64,000 nucleotides of DNA from CAYOZN01 sp964408455. GTDB lineage: Bacteria; Planctomycetota; Phycisphaerae; UBA1845; UTPLA1. The first letter of the stretch is position 1. The number at the start of each line of letters is the position of its first letter. Under the pieces are notes generated by a model. The model saw nothing but the letters and a program-made list of their open reading frames with translations. It was not told the DNA's origin and did no database searches. The stretch is taken from the NCBI GenBank assembly GCA_964408455.1, contig CAYOZN010000002.1, positions 62,001 through 126,000 of the forward strand. The letters run 5' to 3'. Positions 42,320 through 52,115 of this stretch are shown one piece after another. The position numbers were made by a program, and so were the translations under genes.

Positions 42320-45300
42320 TCACGGACGGGACTCGGCCGGCTGGCTCGTCTGACTGCGCGGCTCGCTGAGCCGCTCCAGGATGAGCTTTACATTGAGCAG
42401 GTGTGGCGTGCCGGCCGCCGACGCCGGCGGCGGCGGCCGCGAGACCGCGACGCCGTAGTAGCTGCCGTATGCCGCGTAGCGCAGCGTGATCTGGAGCGAC
42501 TCCGGCACGGCGTTCGGTGACATGCCGGCGACATTGATATTATCGACATTTGCATTCTCACCCGCCGGCTTCGACAGAAATTCGCGCAGATACTTCGCGA
42601 CGTCGAGCGTCATCGTCCCCGGTCGAGGCTCAGGCAGGACCTTGCGATTGCCCGGCAGCACGATGGGCCCGGCAGCCCGGGCATGCGTCGGCGCCCCATC
42701 CGCGTCGACCGTGCCGGCCCAGCCCCAGCCCGCCGCGCTCAGCCACTCGGGCTCTGGATCGGTGAGGCGCACGACGCAGGCATCGGGATGGCTGGCAATC
42801 CGCGAGCCCCGGCTCAGGTCCGTGCGACGAAGCCCCAGTCCCAGCTCGGCCCCGCCCGACACGATGCGATAGGTATCCCCTTCGCCGGGTTCGAGAACCA
42901 GCGGCGGAGGCCGGAGCGTCAGCCGCCGCGGAGCCGTCCATCGAAAGCTGGTCGTCGCCGCGCCGCCGGGAATGTCGCATATAACGCTGTCGCAGACTTC
43001 GAGTACCGCAATGACACCGTAGCGGCCGCCGACGCTCCGCGCCATCTCCAGATCGGCCGAGGCCAGGATGTCGCGACGCTGCTCGCTGGTATTTGCGGCG
43101 GCCAGCCGCTTGCGATCGACCCGGCTGAGATGCGCCAGCGCATTGATCCAGCGATCGGCCTTGCCGGAAAGCGGCTGCTCCAGTGCCGCTCGTAAGGCAT
43201 TCAGCTCGTCGATGCCGGCGCCGCTCCGGACGGCGGCGAGGGCGCTCCACTGCCGGGCGGTGGGAATGGCCGCGAACGACGCGTTCAGGCGGGTGAAAAC
43301 GTCGTCTGCGATGCCGGCCCGTTCCGGTCGAACCAGGCGGCCGAGCAGGCCAAACCAGGCGGGGCATTGAGCAGCGACCGGATCGTCGGCGATTGCATCC
43401 AGCGCGGCAATGAATGAGGAGGCGTCGTCGCCGCACTGAGCTTCGAGGGCTCGCTCCACGCGCTCGGCGTGGCCGCGGAGGAGCAGCTCCCGCCGGGCTT
43501 CGCCGGCGTGCGGCCCGCCCCGCGCCGCCAGCCGCTCCAGCGCCGCAAGTACGAAGTCGTCGGCACGCAGGCTGACCAGCACCGGGAAGCACGGTTGATT
43601 TCCGTCGCGCCGGCGCATGCGAGCGCACTGGTCGAGAATCAATACATCGGCTGCGTCGCCGAGAACCTGGGACGATTTACGCCGTTGGACCGAGTAAAGC
43701 AGTGTGCGCAGGTCTTCCGAGTACAGGATGGGTCCCAGATCGAGCGAGCGAAACAGCGTCAGGAGGGCGGCACGCTTTTTGGCCGAGCGGGTGGTGAAGA
43801 ACTGCTGAAGGATGGGATCGCGCGGATGATCGACGGTAAGCCCGTACGTCGCGGTGGCAGCGAGGAGCGGTTCGATTTCCCGGAGCCGAGCGTTGGATGC
43901 AATGGAACGGATAATGCCCGATGCGGCGTCGGCAGGCACCCGATCCAGGGAGGCAAGGGCCGCCAGACGTGCCGTCACCGAGGCATTAGCAAGGAAGCTC
44001 CAGTCCCGCGCGGGATTCACATCGATCAACAGGCTCAGCGCGGCTTCACAGACCTGGGCATGCCGGGCGGTGCTGAGAATGGCCGTGACGTCCTCCACCG
44101 CGCGGCGGTTAGCGTCACGATCGGCAGCCCATTGGGAGCGCGCCAGTTGAATCCACTCGCGCGCGATCTCCGAATCGGCCTGCCGCAGAAATTGGGCCCC
44201 GCGAGGCGAGATGCCGTGATTCGCGATGTAATTCCAAGCCGCCAGCCTGATCTGGCTTTCGTGGCGGGACACGAGCTCGAGGACTGCGGCGTCAAAGGAC
44301 CCCGGCTCCGCATCGCCTTGCTCGCCGGCAGGCTGGCTCCTGAGCCGGGAGAGCAGCGCGATGCCGAGCTCAACCGTGGCAGGCGACTGGGAATGGAGCG
44401 CAGCCAGCGCACGGGCGGACTGTTGTTCGGACAACCGGCCTTCGGCGGCGGAAGCCGCGTCGCGCACCAGCCTGAGGTCGATGGTCTCGTGGCCGCCATC
44501 CTCCCAGTGAAGTGTCAGTTCATTGGCACCAGTCCGTAGTTCGACAATGACGGCACACCAGCCGGATGGAGAGAACTGTTCCGGCCGGCCGCGCCGCCGG
44601 GGTTGTACTACTTTCTCGTTCTCGATGCGGCGGGCCTCGTGCGTATTGCGGGCGGCGAGTGAAACAGTGCCGCCGGGCTGCGCGTCCAGCGACAGGCGCT
44701 CATAGACCGCGCCTTCATCAAGATCGGCACGCGCGGACGGCCTGTCGCGAAGCACGCGCAGGCCGTAGAAACTGCGCCGCTCGGAGGGGCCGAGCATGTC
44801 CGCATCGAGCCGGCGGGGAACGACAGCCGTCTCGTACCATAGCGGCAGCGTCAGGAACGTCTTTCCTTTTACAGCGGTTACCACGTTGGCTTCGTCGGCG
44901 ATGGTATCGGTGAACAGCGCCTCGCGAAGGGCGGACGTGAGATCGATCTGCACCCAGGGGTCGAGGATGACGTCCCATTTTCTGGCAAGCTCGACGGCCT
45001 CCTGCGAGCGCCGGTCGTGGCACCAGGCGCGGCGAAGGAGACGGGCGGATTCGAGATTCAGTTCCGCTTCACGCGCCCAACGCGCCAGATTGAGCAGGTC
45101 TTCGGGACGGGCAGCATCGGCCCGGCGATCGAGCACGAGCCGGTTGACGTAATCGCGAAAGGCCGGGGCGCCGCCGGTGAACGGTTTGTCCAGCCTGCGG
45201 GCATCGATCGCCAGCAGCTGATCGATGCAGGCGGATGCCATTACCTTGTCTTCGGCGTGGAAGTAGCCTGCGGCGAGGGATTCGAGCGCCGGCCCATCCG

Positions 45301-45556
45301 CAAGTCGTTCGATGAACGTGGTTTCTTCAGCGGCCCGGAGCACGGCTGCCACGCGTTCGCGCGGGAGAACGAGGGAGCGCGGACCGTTGGCGTCGCCGGT
45401 CTGAATGGAAATGGTGAGGTTCCCGTTGTCGGACGTCCTGCCGGCCAGCAGGGTTCCATCGAGCAAACGTACCAGATCGGCCCGCGCTGCCGCGGCGCTG
45501 GCAAGACTAATCCACAGAGAAAAGGCAATGCTGATGCCGATCGCGCGAGTGGACAT
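42320..45556 (-). CDS. Large secreted protein of unknown function, about 1078 aa
   Basis: The ATG at 45556 gives a signal peptide (MSTRAIGISIAFSLWISLAS, then AAAARA); the frame continues upstream to 46465 but there it is antisense to endonuclease V and clearly a shadow. Mature residues 30-80 (LVRLLDGTLLAGRTSDNGN) look like a short beta domain. The central part is a long array of helices with HEAT-like character (LLSRLRSQPAGEQGD; ARLAALASLDRVPADAASG). The C-terminal 200 residues are beta-rich, with RIVSGGAELGLGLRR. I do not recognise a family. It is presumably periplasmic. No obvious operon partner; the STAS gene lies upstream-divergent in function but on the same strand, 143 bases after its stop. 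Confidence 0.6.
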   Translation of the reverse strand: MSTRAIGISIAFSLWISLASAAAARADLVRLLDGTLLAGRTSDNGNLTISIQTGDANGPRSLVLPRERVAAVLRAAEETTFIERLADGPALESLAAGYFHAEDKVMASACIDQLLAIDARRLDKPFTGGAPAFRDYVNRLVLDRRADAARPEDLLNLARWAREAELNLESARLLRRAWCHDRRSQEAVELARKWDVILDPWVQIDLTSALREALFTDTIADEANVVTAVKGKTFLTLPLWYETAVVPRRLDADMLGPSERRSFYGLRVLRDRPSARADLDEGAVYERLSLDAQPGGTVSLAARNTHEARRIENEKVVQPRRRGRPEQFSPSGWCAVIVELRTGANELTLHWEDGGHETIDLRLVRDAASAAEGRLSEQQSARALAALHSQSPATVELGIALLSRLRSQPAGEQGDAEPGSFDAAVLELVSRHESQIRLAAWNYIANHGISPRGAQFLRQADSEIAREWIQLARSQWAADRDANRRAVEDVTAILSTARHAQVCEAALSLLIDVNPARDWSFLANASVTARLAALASLDRVPADAASGIIRSIASNARLREIEPLLAATATYGLTVDHPRDPILQQFFTTRSAKKRAALLTLFRSLDLGPILYSEDLRTLLYSVQRRKSSQVLGDAADVLILDQCARMRRRDGNQPCFPVLVSLRADDFVLAALERLAARGGPHAGEARRELLLRGHAERVERALEAQCGDDASSFIAALDAIADDPVAAQCPAWFGLLGRLVRPERAGIADDVFTRLNASFAAIPTARQWSALAAVRSGAGIDELNALRAALEQPLSGKADRWINALAHLSRVDRKRLAAANTSEQRRDILASADLEMARSVGGRYGVIAVLEVCDSVICDIPGGAATTSFRWTAPRRLTLRPPPLVLEPGEGDTYRIVSGGAELGLGLRRTDLSRGSRIASHPDACVVRLTDPEPEWLSAAGWGWAGTVDADGAPTHARAAGPIVLPGNRKVLPEPRPGTMTLDVAKYLREFLSKPAGENANVDNINVAGMSPNAVPESLQITLRYAAYGSYYGVAVSRPPPPASAAGTPHLLNVKLILERLSEPRSQTSQPAESRP

Positions 45557-45745
45557 ATGCGCCGCACACGTGCGGGAGAATGGACGATCGCGCAAGATGT
45601 GACCATGTGCGGGGAGCATCACGATGCGCAGGCGCCGCGACAGCGCGCCCGGGCATTGTCGATTGTATGAAGCCCGCGTCGCAGGGACAATTCGGACGAT
45701 GCCCGCCGCGATCGCGGGCCAGCGCTGCGGCAGGGGCGTCTTTCC

Positions 45746-46426
45746 ATGCGGCTTTCGCGAATTCGACATCGATGGGACCTGACACCGCGGGAGGCGATCG
45801 CATTGCAGCGGCGGCTTGCCGGGCGCGTGCGCTGTGAGGCCGTCGGCGATGCGCCCAAGGTGGTGGCGGGAGGCGACGCGGCGTTCGTGGCGGGTGGTTC
45901 GGTGGCGATCGCGGGCTGGGTGGTCTGGAGCCTGAGGGATGGCAGCATCATCGAGCAGTCGCTCGTGAGGGTGCCGGTGAGCTTTCCCTACGTTCCGGGC
46001 CTGTTGAGTTTTCGCGAGGCCCCGGCACTGCTGGCCGCGGCGAAACTGCTGAGGCAGGAGCCGGAGGTGTTCTTCATCGACGGCCAGGGCGCGGCACATC
46101 CGCGCCGGCTCGGCATCGCCAGCCACGTCGGGCTTTGGCTGGGGCGACCCACCATCGGATGCGCGAAGAGCAGGCTGTGCGGAGAACACGCCGAGCCCGG
46201 GCCGCGGCGAGGGGCATCGACGCGGCTGCTGCACGAGGGGGAGACGATCGGGCGGGTGGTGCGGACGCGGGACGGCGTCAAGCCGTTGTACGTGAGCGTA
46301 GGCCATCTGGTCACGCTCGAGGATGCCGTCCGATTGACACTGGCCTGCACTCGCGGATATCGATTGCCCGAGCCGGCGAGACTGGCGCATCAGCTTGTGA
46401 CCGCCGAGCGGCGACGATGCGAGTAG
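45746..46426 (+). CDS. nfi: Endonuclease V (deoxyinosine 3' endonuclease)
   Basis: 226 residues, full length. Signature segments are VAGGDAAFVAGG with the catalytic Asp44, FPYVPGLLSFREAPALLAA with the catalytic Glu, and FFIDGQGAAHPRRLGIASH with the second Asp, then PTIGCAKSRLCG. The enzyme nicks DNA one base 3' of deoxyinosine, starting repair of deaminated adenine. It is divergent from the large secreted-protein gene and converges with larE. MRLSRIRHRW gives a plausible start, though no strong ribosome site is visible. Confidence 0.92.
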   Translation: MRLSRIRHRWDLTPREAIALQRRLAGRVRCEAVGDAPKVVAGGDAAFVAGGSVAIAGWVVWSLRDGSIIEQSLVRVPVSFPYVPGLLSFREAPALLAAAKLLRQEPEVFFIDGQGAAHPRRLGIASHVGLWLGRPTIGCAKSRLCGEHAEPGPRRGASTRLLHEGETIGRVVRTRDGVKPLYVSVGHLVTLEDAVRLTLACTRGYRLPEPARLAHQLVTAERRRCE

Positions 46427-46543
46427 CGACCGCGTTTCAAGGGTTGCTTCGCGGCTCGCATGCATCCGGCGTGCGCGCGTGCGGGTGAAGCCGGATTCCC
46501 GGTCCGGCGAACTGATCCCCGGAGCCGGATTGTGCAGACTGTA

Positions 46544-47383
46544 TCAGGCCCGGGCGCGAATGTTCAACGGTACGACTTCGTTCATGCTGCCGGAGCGAAA
46601 CCCCCTCAAATCGAGGGCGACGTATTGATAGCCCAGCTGGCGAAAGCACGCATCGATGCGGGCGCGGACATCGGCCGCGGCAATTCTCTCGATGTCCTGC
46701 GGCGGTACCTCGATGCGGGCCAGCTTGTCGTGGTGGCGCACGCGGCATTCGCGAAAACCCAGTTCCCGCAACAGCGCCTCGCCGCGTTCGACCATGCGCA
46801 GCTTTTCGACCGTAATGTGTTCACCGTACTGGATTCGGCTGGACAGGCAGGGCGCTGCCGGTTTGTCGTGCGTCGGCAGGCCAAGCCGTTCGGACAGGAC
46901 GCGAATTTCGGCCTTGGTGAGGCCGGCATCGACGCATGGGGAGTGCACGCTATGCTCGCGTGCGGCGGCGAGGCCGGGGCGATAGTCGCCCAGATCGTCG
47001 GCGTTGGTGCCGTTCACGGCGGCTTGGAGGCCGTGTTCGGCGAGGATGGCATCCATGCGTGCATACAGGGCCGACTTGCAGTAATAGCAGCGATTTTCGG
47101 GATTGGACAGGTAATTGGGGTCGTCGAACTCGCCGGGGTCGACGAGCAGATGCCTCGCGTTCATGGCGGCGGCAAGCTGCCGGGCGTCTTCGAGTTCCTG
47201 GGCGGCGAGGCTGCTGCTGACGGCGGTGACGGCGAGAACATTGTCGCGGCCAAGGACATCGACCGCGACTTTGAGCACGAAGGTGGAGTCGACTCCGCCG
47301 CTGAAGGCGACGGCGACGGATCTCAGCGCGGTCAGCGACCGCGTGAGTGCTTCGAATTTGGCATCGAGTGAATCGCTCGTCAT
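46544..47383 (-). CDS. larE: ATP-dependent sacrificial sulfur transferase LarE
   Basis: 279 residues from ATG 47383; a GTG at 47488 would add an unconserved tail. The PP-loop AFSGGVDST lies around residues 26-34, followed by NRCYYCKSALYARMD, NGTNADDLGDYRPG and KPAAPCLSSRI. Cys179 matches the cysteine that LarE sacrifices as sulfur donor, so this is the single-turnover type. LarE thiolates the pyridinium dicarboxylate ring in synthesis of the nickel-pincer nucleotide used by lactate racemase and relatives. larB, larC and a LarA homologue are not in this window. Confidence 0.9.
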   Translation of the reverse strand: MTSDSLDAKFEALTRSLTALRSVAVAFSGGVDSTFVLKVAVDVLGRDNVLAVTAVSSSLAAQELEDARQLAAAMNARHLLVDPGEFDDPNYLSNPENRCYYCKSALYARMDAILAEHGLQAAVNGTNADDLGDYRPGLAAAREHSVHSPCVDAGLTKAEIRVLSERLGLPTHDKPAAPCLSSRIQYGEHITVEKLRMVERGEALLRELGFRECRVRHHDKLARIEVPPQDIERIAAADVRARIDACFRQLGYQYVALDLRGFRSGSMNEVVPLNIRARA

Positions 47384-47557
47384 GATCTTGCAGTCGGCAT
47401 TGGGTTTTTTGGAATCTCTCGGAACGGGAGATGATAGTCGAATGTCCCGGCAGGCGGCACGACGACGGCTTATCGCCTGGATCGGCACAAATGGAACAGG
47501 CCCGGCCGGCGAAGCGCCGCTACGGGCCTGGAATTCTCTTGGGATTGGAGCGAGCGA

Positions 47558-48655
47558 TCAGGCCGGCGTCGGCACGGCCTGGGTCGATGCCGGCGCCACC
47601 TTCGCGGCCCGCTTGACGACCGCTGCCGGCTTCTTCGCGGCAGGTTTGGCCGGCTTCATCTGTTCGGTAAAGGCGCTGCCCAACTCGCGGAGCTTCTTGT
47701 AGCGGCGCTTGATGAGTGAGTCGGACTTGATGCGCTTCAGCTCCTTGAGCGAGTCAACGATGTAACGCTCGATGTTGCTGGCGGCAGCGGCGGGGTCGCG
47801 GTGCGCGCCGCCCAGCGGCTCGGCAATGATGTCATCGATGAGGCCCAGCCGCTTCAAGTCGCGCGAAGTGAACTTCAACATGCCGGCGGCGGTGCGGGCG
47901 TGTTCGGCCGACTTCCAGAGAATCGCGGCGCAACCTTCGGGTGAAATGACGGAATAGTAGGCATGCTCGAGCACGGCGAGCCGATCGCCGACGCCGATGC
48001 CCAATGCCCCGCCCGATCCGCCCTCGCCGATGACGATGCAGATGACCGGCACGCGCAGGCGGGCCATTTCCATCAGGTTGATGGCGATGGCGGATGAGAT
48101 GCCACGCTCTTCGGAACCGATGCCGGGATAGGCGCCGGCCGTGTCGATGAGGCAGACCACGGGAAGGTTGAACTTCTCGGCGAGCTTCATTTTCTGAAGT
48201 GCCTTGCGATAGCCCTCCGGATGGGCCATGCCGAAGCAATTCTCAAGCCGCTCCCTGGTGTCTTTGCCCTTGTTGTGGCCGACGAAGAGACACTTGTGGG
48301 TGCCGATGCGGCCGAAGCCGGTGATGATCGCGCGATCGTCGCGATAGTTGCGATCGCCGTGCAACTCGCAGAAGTCGCGGACCATCATGCCCAGATAGTC
48401 GGGCGTGAGCGGGCGGCGCGGGTGACGGGCCATTTGCACCGTCTCCCAGCCGTCCAGATTGGCATAGAGCTTTTTGCGGGCGGCGAGCAGTTCTGCCCGG
48501 ACCGTTTTGATGGTGGCCGAGTGGTCCCGGCCGGAGATGGCCTGTGTCGCTTCCAGCTCTTCGAGTTGTTTTTCCATGCGGGCGAGGGGGCGTTCGAACT
48601 CGAGATAGCCACCAATCTCAGACCCGTTTCGAGAGCCGTTTGGTTTGTCGCTCAT
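47558..48655 (-). CDS. accA: Acetyl-CoA carboxylase carboxyltransferase, alpha subunit
   Basis: 365 residues. The family is clear from YLEFERPLARMEKQLEELEA, GDRNYRDDRAIITGFGRIG, RKALQKMKLAEKFNLPVVCLID, TAGAYPGIGSEERGIS and EGGSGGALGIGVGDRLAVLE. The subunit pairs with AccD to carboxylate acetyl-CoA to malonyl-CoA, the first step of fatty acid synthesis. A 30-residue Ala/Pro/Lys-rich C-terminal tail (KPAKPAAKKPAAVVKRAAK) is longer than usual. It is a stand-alone gene here, transcribed away from purL. Confidence 0.95.
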   Translation of the reverse strand: MSDKPNGSRNGSEIGGYLEFERPLARMEKQLEELEATQAISGRDHSATIKTVRAELLAARKKLYANLDGWETVQMARHPRRPLTPDYLGMMVRDFCELHGDRNYRDDRAIITGFGRIGTHKCLFVGHNKGKDTRERLENCFGMAHPEGYRKALQKMKLAEKFNLPVVCLIDTAGAYPGIGSEERGISSAIAINLMEMARLRVPVICIVIGEGGSGGALGIGVGDRLAVLEHAYYSVISPEGCAAILWKSAEHARTAAGMLKFTSRDLKRLGLIDDIIAEPLGGAHRDPAAAASNIERYIVDSLKELKRIKSDSLIKRRYKKLRELGSAFTEQMKPAKPAAKKPAAVVKRAAKVAPASTQAVPTPA

Positions 48656-49082
48656 TCGTGTTCCTCAGAAGGTGCCTGCCTGGCAGGTGATCCGGGCGCA
48701 AATCGTGCCGACATGACGGCAGTGGTTTCGCGGCTCAACGTGAAGCGCCTCGGATAGTAACCTGCGACAGCAGGACCGGCGACGATATGTCGTCTTGTAC
48801 CGGGCAAGGCTGACCGCGCCGTGGTTGCCACCCGGCATAACCTGTCATTCCACGCGACGGAAGCGCCCATCGGACCGCAATTTTGGGCGAGCGCGTCCTG
48901 AGAGCCTCCGCAAGGCTCACTAAGGTAGCCATGAGGTATACCATCGACAAGTGAAAATTGACGCATGTAGCGGGAGGACCTACATTAACGGTCGTCGGGG
49001 TGCGGAGCGAGGCAGGTAACCCATGGTATGCACGAAGCTTAGGAATAGCTAGTCTCAAGCGCATTTTTTATAGGAACATAAA
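48656..49082. other. Divergent intergenic region upstream of accA and purL
   Basis: 427 bases without a convincing gene. A 6-bp hairpin (ATGTAG / CTACAT, 48965-48985) and an AT-rich stretch just before purL (TTTTTTATAGGAAC, with AGGA as ribosome site) are visible. No purine, PreQ1 or other riboswitch core could be recognised, so regulation of purL is left open. Confidence 0.35.
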
Positions 49083-52000
49083 ATGCCTGTCTGGCGTTTT
49101 CAGGTTCTTCCCATCAGCCCGGAGGTCGATCCGGTGGGGCGGCGGCTTATCCAGGTTCTGCGCGATTTTGGGATCGGCACGCCGAAGGCCGTGCGTGCTT
49201 CGCGTTTGTTTTTCGTCGAGTTGCCGGGCAGCACAGAGGCGCAAGTTCGGGCCATTTCGGAGCGGCTGCTTACCGATCCGGTCGTGGAGACCTGTCGGGT
49301 GCATCGACAGGGTGACGTTCCGCCGGACGAGGCCGGCTGCCTGGGTGTGGAAGTGCATTTTTTGCCGGGGGTCATGGATAACGTGGCCCAATCCACGCAG
49401 GTGGCGCTGGCCGACATGGGCATCGAGGCATCCAGCGTTCGAACCGCCGCGCGGTATGACCTGGCGCCACCGCCGACGCCCGAGGAGCGAGCCCGTATTC
49501 CTCGCGTGGTGGGCAATGCGTGCATTCAGGAAGTGGTCATTGGGACGAAGCCGATCGGGCCCCCGCCGACTCCGCCGAGCTATGGATTCCAGCTTCGGAG
49601 GATCGGGTTGCTGGATCTGGACCGGACCGGGCTGGAGCGGCTCAGCCGGGATGGGCACCTCTTCCTTTCGGTGGACGAGATGCGCGCGATTCAGACGCAT
49701 TTTCGTTCGCTGGGGCGGGAGCCGACCGACCTGGAACTCGAGACGCTGGCACAAACGTGGTCGGAACACTGCGTGCACAAGACACTCAAGGCAGCGATCG
49801 AGTACCGCGGGCAAGGCATGGGTGAGGGCAGCGGATCGGGCGAAACATCGCTGGTCTTTGAGAACCTGTTGAAGGAGACAATCGCGCGGGCGACCAGCGA
49901 GTTGATCGCCGAAGGGCGTGGACCGGAGTGCCTCTCGGTATTCGTCGACAACGCCGGCATCGTGGGGTTCGACGACCAGTTCGGCGTCGCGTTCAAGGTG
50001 GAGACGCACAATCATCCGTCGGCGATCGAGCCTTACGGCGGCGCGTCGACCGGTGTGGGCGGCGTGATTCGAGACATTCTGGGGTGTGGGCTGGGGGCCA
50101 AGCCCATCGCCAATACGGATGTTTTCTGCGTGGCCCCGCCGGACTGGCCGGTCGATCGCGTGCCGAAGGGCATCATCCATCCGAAGACAGTGCTGAAGGG
50201 CGTGGTTGAGGGAGTGCGGGACTACGGCAACCGCATGGGAATCCCGACGGTCAACGGGGCTGTGCATTTCGATCCACGCTATCTGGGGAATCCGCTGGTG
50301 TATTGCGGTTGCGTGGGGTTGATCCCGCGCGATCGGATCGAGAAAAAAACGCGTCCCGGCGACGCGATCGTGCTGATGGGCGGACGCACCGGGCGGGACG
50401 GAATTCACGGGGCGACCTTCAGCAGCGCGGAGCTGAGCGAGACGCACGAAGACGAATTCTCACACGCGGTGCAGATCGGGAACGCGATCGAGGAAAAGAA
50501 GGTGATGGACGTGGTGTTGCAGGCGCGCAACTGGCATCCACGGCTCACAGAGCGGCGGCACTCATCGCCGGACGTCGGTGCGGGTGAGACGCGGTGCCTT
50601 TTTTCGTCGATCACGGACTGTGGCGCCGGGGGACTGTCGTCGGCGGTGGGGGAGATGGCGGCCGGATGCGGGGCCGAGGTGGAGCTGTCGCGCGTGCCGC
50701 TGAAGTATGCCGGTCTTCGCTACGACGAGATCTGGATATCGGAGGCGCAGGAGCGCATGGTGCTGTCCGTGCCGCAGCAGGATGTTGACGCACTGCTGGC
50801 ACTGGCGCGCGGGGAAGATGTCGAAGCGACAGTGATCGGGCGGTTCACGGACAGCGGCCGGCTGGTCGTGATGTATGAGGGGCAGGAGGTGGGCGATCTG
50901 TCGCTGGCATTCCTGCACGATGGCCTGCCGAAGCGACGGCGGACGGCGCGCTGGAGCGGGGGGCACCGGCTATTAGCCGGTGCCACACGGGCCAGTGCCA
51001 CTGGCGGGACCGGTGGTGACATCATTGCGGCACTGAAGAGGAGGCTGGCCGATCCCAACACGGCCTCGAAACACTGGCTCGTGCGGCAGTATGACCACGA
51101 AGTGCAGGCGGGTTCGGTGGTGAAGCCGCTGGCCGGCCGGGGCGAGGGACCGATGGATGCGGCGGTGCTTCGGCCGAGGCTGGACAGCCCGGGCGGCATT
51201 GCACTGGGGTGCGGGATATCGCTGAAATGGGCGGACGTCGATCCCTACTGGGGGGCGGTGGCGGCGATCGACGAAGCCATCCGCAACGTGGTCTGCGTCG
51301 GCGGCGATCCCGGCCGGACGGCCATCCTCGACAATTTCTGCTGGCCGGCATCGGACGACGAGCACGCGCTGGGGGCGCTGGTGCGGGCCTGTCAGGCATG
51401 CTACGACGCGGCAAAGGCGTACGGCACGCCGTTCATCAGCGGCAAGGACTCACTGAACAACGTTTTCGCCATGAGCGAGGCCGATCGGCGGCTGGTTCGC
51501 GACGTCGTGGAGGCTCGCTATCCCCTCGCAGCCGGGCTGCTGGCTGAGCAGGAAGATCGCGTGGGGGCGAAGCTGGCCATTCCGTACACGCTGCTGATCT
51601 CTGCGCTCGCGATGGTGAGCGACGTGCGCCGATGCGTTCGTGCCGTTCCGGTGGCAGCGGAAGGGCAGGGGAAGATTTACTACGTGGGTACGGCTGGCGA
51701 TTCGTGGAGCGGTCTCGATCTGCGGCAGCTCGCGGCAATGCACGGGATCGTAGCCGGGCTGATAGGCGAGGGGCGCGTGGCGGCGGCCCACGATGTGAGC
51801 GACGGCGGCGTGGCGGTCGCGATGGCGGAACTGGCGACAGCGGGGGATGTATCGATCGATCTGCGTCTGGCGGGCGAGGGCGGCCTCGCCAGCCCGTTTT
51901 TCGAGCCGGCGTCGGGATACCTGCTCCAGGCTCGCGATTCGTGGATCGACGGCGCTCGATTCGCCGGTTCAGGTTTGGCGATTGCGGAGATTGGCAGCGT

Positions 52001-52112
52001 CTCGGGCACGGTGCCGGCGCTATTTCGCGTGTTGGATGGCGCCGGGCAAATTGTCAGCGAGGCGGCCGTGGCCGATCTTCGGGCGGCGTGGCGCAGGACG
52101 CTGGACTGGTGA
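49083..52112 (+). CDS. purL: Phosphoribosylformylglycinamidine synthase, PurS-PurL-type fusion
   Basis: 1009 residues. About residues 1-165 contain two PurS-like ferredoxin folds (FQVLPISPEVDPVGRRLIQVL; LGVEVHFLPGVMDNVAQST), and the rest is PurL. Markers include LAQTWSEHCVHKTLK, FKVETHNHPSAIEPYGGAST with the ATP/substrate site, GGRTGRDGIHGATFSS and ISGKDSLNNVF. The enzyme turns FGAR, ATP and ammonia into FGAM in purine synthesis. There is no glutaminase domain at the C-terminus, so a separate PurQ is required and is not in the window. Residues about 627-640 are encoded by an inserted palindrome and fall between the two AIRS-like halves. Confidence 0.93.
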   Translation: MPVWRFQVLPISPEVDPVGRRLIQVLRDFGIGTPKAVRASRLFFVELPGSTEAQVRAISERLLTDPVVETCRVHRQGDVPPDEAGCLGVEVHFLPGVMDNVAQSTQVALADMGIEASSVRTAARYDLAPPPTPEERARIPRVVGNACIQEVVIGTKPIGPPPTPPSYGFQLRRIGLLDLDRTGLERLSRDGHLFLSVDEMRAIQTHFRSLGREPTDLELETLAQTWSEHCVHKTLKAAIEYRGQGMGEGSGSGETSLVFENLLKETIARATSELIAEGRGPECLSVFVDNAGIVGFDDQFGVAFKVETHNHPSAIEPYGGASTGVGGVIRDILGCGLGAKPIANTDVFCVAPPDWPVDRVPKGIIHPKTVLKGVVEGVRDYGNRMGIPTVNGAVHFDPRYLGNPLVYCGCVGLIPRDRIEKKTRPGDAIVLMGGRTGRDGIHGATFSSAELSETHEDEFSHAVQIGNAIEEKKVMDVVLQARNWHPRLTERRHSSPDVGAGETRCLFSSITDCGAGGLSSAVGEMAAGCGAEVELSRVPLKYAGLRYDEIWISEAQERMVLSVPQQDVDALLALARGEDVEATVIGRFTDSGRLVVMYEGQEVGDLSLAFLHDGLPKRRRTARWSGGHRLLAGATRASATGGTGGDIIAALKRRLADPNTASKHWLVRQYDHEVQAGSVVKPLAGRGEGPMDAAVLRPRLDSPGGIALGCGISLKWADVDPYWGAVAAIDEAIRNVVCVGGDPGRTAILDNFCWPASDDEHALGALVRACQACYDAAKAYGTPFISGKDSLNNVFAMSEADRRLVRDVVEARYPLAAGLLAEQEDRVGAKLAIPYTLLISALAMVSDVRRCVRAVPVAAEGQGKIYYVGTAGDSWSGLDLRQLAAMHGIVAGLIGEGRVAAAHDVSDGGVAVAMAELATAGDVSIDLRLAGEGGLASPFFEPASGYLLQARDSWIDGARFAGSGLAIAEIGSVSGTVPALFRVLDGAGQIVSEAAVADLRAAWRRTLDW
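50962..50984. repeat. Dispersed palindrome inserted in frame in purL
   Basis: GGCACCGGCT, loop ATT, AGCCGGTGCC: a perfect 10-bp hairpin followed by ACA. It is the longest member of the family seen at 539 and 11505. It encodes GHRLLAGAT, a stretch with no counterpart expected in PurL, located in the linker between the catalytic halves. Confidence 0.8.
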
Positions 52113-52115
52113 CGC

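Noticed and set aside
45557..46465. N-terminal extension of the large secreted protein up to 46465
   Set aside because: It is antisense to a clear endonuclease V gene, and the signal peptide starts at 45556.
48652..48966. Minus-strand 104-codon frame upstream of accA
   Set aside because: It overlaps the accA start region out of phase, has no family-like motifs and covers the expected promoter.
48656..49082. Riboswitch or structured RNA upstream of purL
   Set aside because: No purine-riboswitch core, SRP, RNase P or tmRNA signature could be recognised; only a 6-bp hairpin is visible.
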